From Chitinophagaceae bacterium UBA1946 (GTDB taxonomy: Bacteria > Bacteroidota > Bacteroidia > Chitinophagales > Chitinophagaceae), in the NCBI GenBank assembly GCA_002336815.1, contig DDEU01000029.1, forward strand, positions 1-14,752: a stretch of 14,752 nt of DNA, read 5' to 3'. The notes beneath the pieces are model-generated. The model ran no database searches. It saw only the letters and a program-made list of their open reading frames with translations, and was not told the origin of the DNA. Each line of letters opens with the position of its first letter. Positions within the stretch are counted from its first letter, which is position 1. Position numbers and translations under genes: made by a program. This document shows, piece by piece, positions 8,901-13,868 of the stretch.

Positions 8901-10899
8901 GGGAACAGTGGTAAATGCTGCGGGAGTTTACCGGGATACCATCGCATCACAATCGGGTTGCGACAGTGTTATCCGCATTGCGAATATTACGGTAAATGCA
9001 AAGCCCGCATTGGGTAATGATACATCAGTCAATATTTGCGGCGGCAACAGTTTCGATCTGAGACCTCTGTATGCTGTCGGCGGTTTAACTAATGACTGGA
9101 CCTTTAACGGGTTGCCGGTTGTTGATCCTGCTGCTGCAACCAGTTCCGGAACCTACAGGTTAATCGTTGTAAATGCAACGGGTTGTTCAGATACGGCCAT
9201 TGCCACGCTTACCATTAACCCTGCACCATCACTCGGCAATGATACTTCCTTAAGTACTTGTGCTGGCAGAACGATCAACCTGAGTAGTATTTACACTACT
9301 GTGGGACTCACGGCTGGTTGGACGAAAAATAATATTATTGTCAATAATCCAACTGCGGTGGCAACAGCAGGTAATTACCGTTTGATCGCAATAAGCAATG
9401 CAGGGTGCAGGGATACAGCCCTTGTTACAATCACTATCAATCCTAAACCATCCATCGGTAATGATACTTCTGTGGCTATCTGCCAGCAGCAAGCCCTTGA
9501 TCTTACCAGTATTTATACAACCAGCGGTCTTGCTGCCATCTGGACGAAAAATACGGTTGCTGTTGCTGTACCAGCTGCTATAACTGCTGCAGGCAATTAC
9601 CAGCTCGTTGCAGCCAACCCGTTTAATTGCAGCGACACGGCCCTGGTAACGTTAACGGTTAACCCAAAACCGGCCTTGGGCAACGACAGGGCAATGAATG
9701 TGTGCATTGGCCAAAGCCTTTACCTTGATACATTGTACGTGACTGCAGGTACAACTTATACCTGGTCTGTCAACAATACGGTAGTGGCTTTGCCACACGT
9801 AGTGAATACAGCAGGCAGCTACCGGTTGATCGCTGTTACGGCCGCAGGTTGTTCAGATACTGCAGTCGTAAATATAACCATCGTTCCCAACCCGGTATTG
9901 GTTATCCATGACCCGGCAACCTTATGTATTCCGCTTACAGCTAACCTAAGAGCAGCAGCAGTTACAGCAGGATCTTCACCAGCACTCACTTACACTTACT
10001 TTACCGATGTGGCTGCTACGGTTACATACCGCAATCCCGGCGCTGCAACAGATGGACTGTATTATATCAAAGCCAGCGATGTTAATAATTGTATAGCAAT
10101 CCAACCCGTGCAGGTGAACAGCTACCCATTGCCTGTTGTGAATGCAGGCAGCGATGCCGGTATTTGCGATCAAGATTCTACTGCAACGCTGACTGCCACA
10201 GTGAGCAATGTTTCCGCCCCGGTTACTTATTTATGGTCACCGGTAATTGCCGGTGGTATTGCAGATTCAACATCATCCAGCACCATGGTAAAACCTGTTA
10301 CAACGCCCCAGGACTATGTATTGACTGTTACAGATGGCTATGGATGTAACTATGTAGTGAGCGATACGATAAGCGTGAGCAAGCAACCTCCTGTACTTGC
10401 TTTTGCCGGGAATGATACCATTGCTCCAACAGGAATACCGCACCAGTTGTTTGCGACGGGCGGTGTAAATTATATCTGGTCGCCGCAAAATGATTTGAAC
10501 AATCCTTATATAGCGAATCCATTGGCTACGATCTATGCCGACAGTATGTTATTCAGCGTAATAGTCACTGATGCAGCAGGCTGCAAAGGATACGATTCTG
10601 TTTGGGTGAAGACTTACAACGGCATTACCTATTATGTACCCAATGCATTCTCTCCCAATGGAGACGGGTTCAACGATGTATTCCGGCCTTTGCCGGTAGG
10701 TATTGTCGCCACAGAATATTTCAGGATATTCAACCGGTACGGAGAGCTGATGTTTGAAACCAGCGAATACCGGAAAGGATGGGACGGCACTTATAAAGGC
10801 AGGCCGCAGGCAGCAGCCAACTATGTGTGGATATTGAAAGGGAAAGGCAGGAATGGCAAAACCATTGAAATGAAAGGCAACGTTGTATTGGTAAGATAA
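2956..10899 (+). CDS. Giant T9SS-exported modular surface protein with gliding-type C-terminal domain
   Basis: A 2647-residue protein predicted to be exported by Sec and then type IX secretion. Residues 1-34 look like a signal peptide: basic RRK, hydrophobic stretch 19-33, likely cleavage after CFA34. From about 36 to 1530 there are roughly nine beta-sandwich-like modules of 140-205 residues. Most open with a Cys (C213, 385, 566, 723, 911, 1065, 1270, 1412), then an aromatic W-[FYM]-x-F-like strand (W93, W237, W1113, W1292, W1441), and close with C-x(n)-PG-x-Y-x-[VI]-QV-like strands. A PKD-like domain (YKWNFG, W1577) covers about 1535-1630. Ig-like repeats follow to about 2556, and a type B T9SS/gliding CTD (YVPNAFSPNGDGFNDVF, then the RIFNRYGELMFE strand) covers 2557-2647. 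No catalytic domain is recognisable, so an adhesin or surface-structure role is inferred. The ATG at 2956 is the only start that keeps the signal peptide. The gene appears monocistronic. Confidence 0.93.
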   Translation: MTTDVTYRRKPFFASALSRLFFFISLFSPLYCFAIPPGNDDCASATVINIPSGGFGLGTFTSVQADLTSATVQTGETFAPAIFVAGLDKKSVWFKFSIATIRAVRVTLTQPGTTITAGDAGFAVYQTSNCLPTNTDISSKLTPIVTFGNTYHPCVPSGEYYIQVSSNFNANGPITIQIEVTDQTGAAYDHPSQAYAFGTAGYYAHKIDFNTECQSIEDATEVCSAFADPLQYNKSAWMTFKTPSYFDYIVLQLSSANGSYFPSNNGQATRRTFGYTLYKGDAVTTPIGSLVTVSGCDSVQTDGYYASYKMYRCSELDTGTTYSIQFFIKKDFADDVRWGILVGGQGPTKAPKPILSGVPAGTNALGNLPSTPGGTQTTAYDVWGCNSRHNTSNCSPSLPDTGIVYNGGKYNLSSFFTFTLTNTSAIYFSSTVTQCGPQPLVRVFKQGLTNNCAGLDTANIIGVFNYSGTIDCLQPGDYTVQVSGQEYTYPYNYFTTYTPTANYEQCLSSNLGTSFRLDMTAYSRKPANKYSLNITGAFDSINRVGAAMQPLANLVAYTSVSDTMGCQNTLRPIDTTCNPVNNKVIYREFLVDDSGTVDFSNLTFTNYSPWRYRLYSGDVNALASAQNVFAFPDKVSGLKPITECMNWETNCTNKRACVIPGTYTFTTMGGDADVGRVDKPVFTFVRTRTRHNSPLTAQDMGSIWDTLGAGGGTIKTDVDDWGCDDNAVSINGTAPSIVGGLPATKAIYRQFYLNKPSLVKIDNPYYYYCYGRAYGTRSLFYGKATDGFPGLSPVGGQWSNFVNSAGTTAGCELLPAGWYTLVSYNQGPSYDSTLRSLNLEGRYNSSVGYNDECQVTITPSCPGPAFNRPYRASVNVSNQPHLIQLVNRVNSTPAYPRTDTTYVLPTEHFNCTLDTPFSNHPIVSCENAANRVVYYVFKTTQECFLQINAGGYFAVLYDKDVRADSLQFATLTPIQSCNSLAGYIQYCFFQPGTYTLVIFAKDNNICSSVTPSIYIDKIGYSRFDFAGKAYDFGTVPPDSAWHYGKVGDVNPLNSSRAPSNDIFYCTTGAALTDPTEPVCGSILVNPHVYNDGPNKPLYDSAFAAGYVSRRNLWYTFVVTEPGYINVKVESKTPGREYQQKFTVYQSNVDASLPFSTVVSTGEVDSTVSQGLRPIVTNQQTWYYCANLYNSVQFYRDPCSAVRTRYYVLVENVYAEPYENGGTLPNTQTEVSVMIDSINLVLPKHDHYSQAGDLGTVGVGTYQGDVDNYSCATRDAADPFYFYSGNNCQKTLWYKFTPTITGNVRYRIYIGGTRYQDYYQVQLYKQIIPGDSSINGLQIQGYHGAYSTDNTYWAETCVSPGTYYLMITGCGQVNEYVYPEIQLVEAVGDFCSRAVPAAINGPGSVTASVLVDCHTIGTDYGEFGPQLTCPQGANTADYKSSWFRMDIGGTDTLDVTAFLVENTNAASSDIKYRLMTGDCGAMQEQSCVLDALTQNTYQCLVPGQSYYVQVFTPVIKFNQQVTGTIDLKLSAIAHADTCAPLTNCLATANFTSLFDCNTDESVKFVNFSTYGTSITYKWNFGSSGQTSTDVSPYFFYPPLPGDSTYKVKLVVENTSCGKKDSVTKTVTVPGRPYINFGNDIARCDGSPITLSAASYPAATYTWQDGSVADSFRVTAIGNNQYWVKVSYNGCSNADTVKVVVSNIAAKPLQNIILCADSISINVSRGQGETYQWNTGATSSSIFVSNPGVYWADIKYFSCTYRDSFVVNNVNTARPLGGDTTVCIPSTGYVLHATTAGAQSYTWQDGSAADSLKISSPGQYNVTINFGSCTIKDTVDIGGYPAALIQNIDTSICAGASLTLPGGMVVRNAGTYNDTLRYSGGCDSLVRKVTVRVNPTANLGNDTTVCLAQPLVLNGTAAGALSYQWQDNSAGSTYAVRSPGLFWVKVNFASCSTIDSINVYGSAAPLIDSTNTSICAGSSFALPWGTVVNAAGVYRDTIASQSGCDSVIRIANITVNAKPALGNDTSVNICGGNSFDLRPLYAVGGLTNDWTFNGLPVVDPAAATSSGTYRLIVVNATGCSDTAIATLTINPAPSLGNDTSLSTCAGRTINLSSIYTTVGLTAGWTKNNIIVNNPTAVATAGNYRLIAISNAGCRDTALVTITINPKPSIGNDTSVAICQQQALDLTSIYTTSGLAAIWTKNTVAVAVPAAITAAGNYQLVAANPFNCSDTALVTLTVNPKPALGNDRAMNVCIGQSLYLDTLYVTAGTTYTWSVNNTVVALPHVVNTAGSYRLIAVTAAGCSDTAVVNITIVPNPVLVIHDPATLCIPLTANLRAAAVTAGSSPALTYTYFTDVAATVTYRNPGAATDGLYYIKASDVNNCIAIQPVQVNSYPLPVVNAGSDAGICDQDSTATLTATVSNVSAPVTYLWSPVIAGGIADSTSSSTMVKPVTTPQDYVLTVTDGYGCNYVVSDTISVSKQPPVLAFAGNDTIAPTGIPHQLFATGGVNYIWSPQNDLNNPYIANPLATIYADSMLFSVIVTDAAGCKGYDSVWVKTYNGITYYVPNAFSPNGDGFNDVFRPLPVGIVATEYFRIFNRYGELMFETSEYRKGWDGTYKGRPQAAANYVWILKGKGRNGKTIEMKGNVVLVR
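8263..8997 (+). repeat. Two-copy composite repeat of 123 and 122 codons in the giant gene
   Basis: Two consecutive units, 8263-8631 (residues 1770-1892) and 8632-8997 (residues 1893-2014), each join the same two domains. The first is an Ig-like unit with the pattern GxDTTVC ... Y[TQ]WQD ... PGxxxV. The second is a shorter unit with TSICAG-S-x-LP-G ... AGxYxDT ... GCDS[LV]-x-R. The pair was probably made by duplication of the two-domain block. A half-unit of the first type at about 7846-8060 shares the YTWQDGS motif. Confidence 0.75.
9001..9888 (+). repeat. Four tandem 222-bp (74-codon) Ig-like repeats
   Basis: Units are 9001-9222, 9223-9444, 9445-9666 and 9667-9888, encoding residues 2016-2089, 2090-2163, 2164-2237 and 2238-2311. 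All four are exactly 74 codons. Each has the pattern [KA]P[AS][LI]GND, a Cys about 10 residues in, a central Trp (WTFNG, WTKNN, WTKNT, WSVNN), AGxYxL[IV]A, a second Cys before [SR]DTA, then [ILV]T[IV][NV]P. By eye the nucleotide sequences have diverged considerably, so length has been kept while sequence drifted. Units on either side differ in length. Confidence 0.85.
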
Positions 10900-10903
10900 T
10901 TTG

Positions 10904-11494
10904 TTATAATACCCTGTACTTTCCGCTGATCCTTTCGTCTACCCAAATATGATTGGGACTGATATAGGTATCTTTATACTGGATGATGATGCCTGCTCTT
11001 GCAAAAACATCTCTTACCAGTTCGCTGCAGATATAACTTTTATTGCGTTCCCGTTTGCTGATCCGGAGCAGTATCCTGATCATGATCCTGAATATCTCGT
11101 AATTGTCGTAAGGCCGTGTAAGTGCATCCAGGCCAAAACTGATGCCTTTGTTTAATTGTTCCTTTGGTAAGTCCTGGTGAAGTCTTGCCACCACGATCTG
11201 CCCTTTGTAACATCTTTTGGTACCCTTGTAATCGGAAAGATAATTGCTTAGCGGGATCAACCGGATACCGATCTGTGGTTCGGCCTCCAGCATCAGCACC
11301 CTTCCCAATTCTTCATCTTTATAAATCACCGCTACATGGCTCCACACACTTTTGGTAAGGCTTTGTATCACACCTGAAAAAGCATAACTGCCACTACAAA
11401 AAATGATATCGCCTGTTTTAAGCTGATCTCTTATTTTTTGATACGGGATCACCGGCATTAATTTGATCTCTTCTTTACTAACTGCGGCAGCCAT
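10904..11494 (-). CDS. YiiX/NlpC-P60-like permuted papain-fold protein
   Basis: A 196-residue protein resembling the YiiX/YebB-like (DUF830-type) branch of the NlpC/P60 superfamily. These are circularly permuted papain-fold enzymes, in which the His motif precedes the Cys motif. The visible motifs fit: LKTGDIIFCSG at 26-35, SVWSHVAVIY with candidate catalytic His53, MLEAEP around Glu70, RPYDN at 128-131, and YICSELV with candidate nucleophile Cys156. Related proteins are peptidase- or amidase-like, acting on peptidoglycan, lipids or thioester substrates; the substrate here is unknown. No signal peptide or membrane segment is evident, so it may be cytosolic. The start is ATG at 11494; Met13 is an alternative. 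Its stop lies 4 nt from the stop of the convergent giant gene with no terminator between them. No clear promoter is seen upstream. Confidence 0.82.
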   Translation of the reverse strand: MAAAVSKEEIKLMPVIPYQKIRDQLKTGDIIFCSGSYAFSGVIQSLTKSVWSHVAVIYKDEELGRVLMLEAEPQIGIRLIPLSNYLSDYKGTKRCYKGQIVVARLHQDLPKEQLNKGISFGLDALTRPYDNYEIFRIMIRILLRISKRERNKSYICSELVRDVFARAGIIIQYKDTYISPNHIWVDERISGKYRVL

Positions 11495-11569
11495 AGTGCG
11501 TGTTGGTTTGATAATTAGAAGTAAGCTTAATGGAATTGCATTTTTAGAGTACTCTTTCTCGTCCTTCGT

Positions 11570-11598
11570 TTTGCTCTTGGCAGTTTCCCTTACTTTTG
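11570..11598 (+). promoter_or_regulatory. Bacteroidota-type promoter for the HI0933-family gene
   Basis: A TTTG -33 element (11570-11573) is followed after 17 nt by TACTTTTG (11591-11598). That is a full match to the Bacteroidota housekeeping -7 consensus TAnnTTTG at an accepted spacing. Transcription would begin a few bases downstream and give a short leader of about 15-20 nt before the ATG at 11622. It lies in the divergent gap; no equally good element faces the minus-strand gene. Confidence 0.75.
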
Positions 11599-11621
11599 AG
11601 CATCGCTAAGTTAATGTATTG

Positions 11622-12911
11622 ATGAATAAAAAGAAACTGGTTGTAATAGGTGGCGGAGCCGCAGGTTTTTTTTGTGCTGTAAACGCAGCCAGGATGAATC
11701 CATTGCTGCAGGTAGTGATCGTGGAGAAGTCTTCCAAACTGCTGAGCAAGGTAAAGATCAGTGGCGGGGGACGTTGCAATGTAACCCATAGCTGTTTCAG
11801 TATCTCGGAGATGATCAAAAAATATCCCCGGGGCAGCAGCTTTTTAAAAAAGGCATTCCATCATTTTTTTACAACCGATACCATTCAGTGGTTTGAAGAA
11901 AGAGGTGTAAGATTGAAGGCAGAACAGGATGGCAGAATGTTTCCTGTGAGTGATTCATCGCAGAGCATTATTGACTGTTTGATGAAAGAAGCACACCTTT
12001 ATGGAGTAGAGATCATGATGAACAGGGAAGTGGAGGCATTGTCAATCGTCAATGGTGAATCGTCAATGGTGAATAGTGGGTCGTCAATCGATAATGGTGA
12101 CTCGTCAATGGTCAATCAACAATGGTCAATCATGTTTAAGGGAGGCCAGCGCCTGGTCGCTGATTATGTTTGTATTGCAAGTGGAGGATATCCCAAAGCG
12201 ATACAATTTGAATGGCTGAAACAATTGGGGCATACGATCGAAGAACCGGTTCCTTCTTTATTTACTTTTAATATGCCCGGCAATGGGATTACTGCATTGA
12301 TGGGATTATCGGTTGAAAATGCTGTTGTAAAGATCAATGGGTCAAAATTGTTATCACAGGGTCCGTTATTAATAACGCACTGGGGCATGAGTGGGCCTGC
12401 CATTTTAAAACTCTCCGCCTTTGCCGCCAGGGAACTGGCTGCCAATAACTGGCATTGCAGCATCAGCGTAAACTGGCTGAGTCAATACAATGAAAATACG
12501 TTGAGGGAAAAATTTCAGCAACTGCGTGTTGAATCGGCCGCAAAAAAAATGAGCAACAGTAACCAGTTTGGTTTACCTCAACGCCTGTGGCAGTACCTGC
12601 TGCAACAATCCGGTATCAATGAAGATATCCGGCTTGCAGACCTTCCTGCCAAAGAACAAAACAAGCTCATCAAAAATTTATGTGCCCAGGAGTTTGATGT
12701 AAAAGGCAAAACTACTTTTAAAGAAGAGTTTGTAACTGCCGGTGGGATTTTGTTGCAGGAGATCGATCACAATACCATGCAGAGTAAAATAGTGCCTAAC
12801 TTATTTTTTGCAGGAGAAGTGATCAATGTTGATGGCGTTACCGGCGGCTTTAATTTTCAAAATGCGTGGACAACAGGATGGATTGCCGCAAAGGCAATTA
12901 GTAATGGATAA
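11622..12911 (+). CDS. HI0933/YhiN-family FAD-dependent (BaiN-like) oxidoreductase
   Basis: A cytosolic flavoprotein of the HI0933-like family, whose physiological substrate is generally unclear; some relatives are annotated as flavin-dependent reductases. Numbered from ATG 11622 (429 residues), the dinucleotide-binding motif is GGGAAG at 10-15, and the family signature SKVKISGGGRCNVTHS spans 42-57. A GGYPK motif sits at 188-192, THWGMSGPAIL at 252-262, and the C-terminal FAD-contact segment AGEVINVDGVTGGFNFQNAW at 397-416. A TTG one codon upstream (11619) is a less likely start. Residues 141-169 are an unusual Ser/Asn/Gly-rich insert encoded by a heptanucleotide array (12041-12131) between two beta strands, making the protein somewhat longer than the roughly 400-residue norm. 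It is driven by the promoter at 11570-11598, and its stop codon lies inside another short heptamer run. Confidence 0.9.
   Translation: MNKKKLVVIGGGAAGFFCAVNAARMNPLLQVVIVEKSSKLLSKVKISGGGRCNVTHSCFSISEMIKKYPRGSSFLKKAFHHFFTTDTIQWFEERGVRLKAEQDGRMFPVSDSSQSIIDCLMKEAHLYGVEIMMNREVEALSIVNGESSMVNSGSSIDNGDSSMVNQQWSIMFKGGQRLVADYVCIASGGYPKAIQFEWLKQLGHTIEEPVPSLFTFNMPGNGITALMGLSVENAVVKINGSKLLSQGPLLITHWGMSGPAILKLSAFAARELAANNWHCSISVNWLSQYNENTLREKFQQLRVESAAKKMSNSNQFGLPQRLWQYLLQQSGINEDIRLADLPAKEQNKLIKNLCAQEFDVKGKTTFKEEFVTAGGILLQEIDHNTMQSKIVPNLFFAGEVINVDGVTGGFNFQNAWTTGWIAAKAISNG
12041..12131 (+). repeat. 13 tandem heptanucleotides inside the flavoprotein gene
   Basis: The 91 bp parse without gaps into 13 seven-base units. 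Examples are gtcaatc, gtcaatg, gtgaatc, gtcaatg, gtgaata, then degenerate units such as gtgggtc and gataatg, ending gtcaatg, gtcaatc, aacaatg, gtcaatc. Three units make 21 nt, so the protein also has period seven: SIVNGES / SMVNSGS / SIDNGDS / SMVNQQW. Of the three forward frames only the one used is open; both others hit TGA within the array. Confidence 0.9.
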
Positions 12912-12930
12912 TTGAAAATTGAGAATGGAG
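12903..12930 (+). repeat. Four heptamers straddling the flavoprotein stop codon
   Basis: The sequence parses as aatggat, aattgaa, aattgag, aatggag (12903-12930), with the TAA stop at 12909-12911 inside it. The units resemble the aatg-g-type heptamers at 12041-12131. The array is short and the units degenerate, but the phase is exact. Confidence 0.6.
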
Positions 12931-12988
12931 GTAACTGAGCATTAAAAGATAACAGGTTTATTCAAAACGCTCTGTGTAGTGAATAAGC

Positions 12989-13030
12989 TAACGGGAAACA
13001 AGTACCATCTAACGGGCAACAAGAAACATC
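12989..13030. repeat. 21-bp direct repeat, two copies (18/21 identical)
   Basis: Copies at 12989-13009 and 13010-13030 are directly adjacent and differ at three positions. Each is three heptamers (taacggg, then aaacaag or caacaag, then taccatc or aaacatc). The repeat fills the space between the 3' ends of two convergent genes and ends just before the minus-strand stop codon. No intrinsic terminator is visible in this gap. Confidence 0.75.
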
Positions 13031-13504
13031 CTACTCCCTTTCCAACCAGCTCTTCTCTTTTGGATCTCCAGTTGCCAATACGCCGGCAGTGATCAGTACA
13101 ATGATGAGGTGCGCTGCAAAAGTGTACTTTGAATAATCTTCATACAGGTAAGCCCATTGTTTGTTTACCTTAAAAAATACCAGCAGGGTGAATGCCAACC
13201 CCATTACGCAAACAAGACTGCCTATAGTAAGTATCACCCGGGCCACTGCAGCCGCAACCGACTTTTTAGCCGCAACGATCTGTGTGTATACCAGGTAGTA
13301 AGCTGCAAACAATATCAGGTATGGTGCTACGGTAATAAATAATTGAAAAATATAGCCGCTGCCGGGGATATTGAATAACGTGAAGGCAAACAACTTCAGT
13401 GTATAAAACAACAATACAATGATGCCCAGCATAGCTACAAAACTGCCCATCAGCAGTGCCATCAGGTAAAAATAGCGGTTGGTATTGTCTCTCATATTGA
13501 CCAT
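13031..13504 (-). CDS. Four-helix integral membrane protein, function unknown
   Basis: A 157-residue protein that I cannot assign to a family. Four hydrophobic stretches of membrane-spanning length are visible at about residues 11-36, 51-75, 85-111 and 128-146. Short polar links include the basic loop AAKKSV (78-83) and the acidic/aromatic loop KVNKQWAYLYEDYSKY (112-127), and the tail is charged (DPKEKSWLERE). Basic residues flank TM1 on the N-terminal side and follow TM2. The start is ATG 13504 (MVNMRDN); Met4 (ATG at 13495) is an equal candidate. It stands alone, separated from rpsA by 364 bp and convergent with the flavoprotein gene. Its reading frame and membrane profile support it being real, but no function should be inferred. 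Confidence 0.78.
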   Translation of the reverse strand: MVNMRDNTNRYFYLMALLMGSFVAMLGIIVLLFYTLKLFAFTLFNIPGSGYIFQLFITVAPYLILFAAYYLVYTQIVAAKKSVAAAVARVILTIGSLVCVMGLAFTLLVFFKVNKQWAYLYEDYSKYTFAAHLIIVLITAGVLATGDPKEKSWLERE

Positions 13505-13609
13505 TTGCTTTCCGGGTGCAAAGTAACAACATCCCGTTGTACAAATAGTTTTCTTAAAAAGAAATATGCTTGAGAACTATTGCAATGAGATAAGAAAAGG
13601 AATAAATAA

Positions 13610-13801
13610 ACCATTAAGAAATGAAGTATAGGTAATAAGGCAATTAAAAATCTGGTTTATAAAATAAGCCTGAAAAATAAGTGAATTAACCATTAAGAAG
13701 TGAAGGGTAGTTAAGAAGAGACTACTGATGCCTGCCTGCAATGGTCAATAGCAAAGAAAGGATAATACTAAAAACCATTAAGGAGTTAAGATTGGTTAAG
13801 A
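13610..13801. repeat. Three dispersed copies of a heptamer-phased element (accatta agRagtK aag...)
   Basis: Copies begin at 13610, 13689 and 13774 with accatta, followed by agaaatg, agaagtg or aggagtt, then aagtata, aagggta or aagattg. The last two copies then continue with gttaaga. Each is about 28-31 bp and parses cleanly in sevens; copy starts are 79 and 85 bp apart. Confidence 0.7.
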
Positions 13802-13812
13802 AAAAGAGGATC

Positions 13813-13845
13813 AAAAAAAATCCCGCCACATTGCTGTGGCGGGAT
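13813..13845 (-). terminator. Strong intrinsic terminator of rpsA
   Basis: Read on the minus strand, ATCCCGCCACA (13845-13835) pairs with TGTGGCGGGAT (13830-13820) in a perfect 11-bp GC-rich stem closed by a GCAA (GNRA) tetraloop. An unbroken run of T's (A-run 13813-13820 on the plus strand) follows at once. It lies 23 bp after the rpsA stop codon. Confidence 0.95.
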
Positions 13846-13868
13846 AGAACACTTTTCATTGGCAAATA

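Larger units (their letters stand above)
13505..13868. other. 364-bp non-coding region with repeats and the rpsA terminator
   Basis: An AT-rich gap between two minus-strand genes. It contains three copies of a heptamer-phased element (13610-13801) and the rpsA terminator (13813-13845). The open frame starting at 13741 on the plus strand runs antisense to rpsA and is not a gene. A weak possible promoter for the membrane-protein gene lies near 13519-13545. Confidence 0.7.

Noticed and set aside
9001..9888. CRISPR-like periodic array
   Set aside because: The period is 222 bp, the units are divergent and fully coding; there are no short identical repeats with unique spacers.
2956..10899. Lipoprotein signal in the giant protein (Cys at residue 32)
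   Set aside because: The residues before it (PLY) do not fit a lipobox, and the CTD argues for type IX export rather than lipid anchoring.
12041..12131. CRISPR array or integration site
   Set aside because: The units are 7 bp and contiguous with no spacers, which is a short tandem repeat.
13519..13545. Possible minus-strand promoter for the membrane-protein gene (TTTG, then TTACTTTG)
   Set aside because: The -7 element does not match TAnnTTTG without a mismatch or a one-base deletion and the spacing is only 15 nt; too weak to list as a feature.
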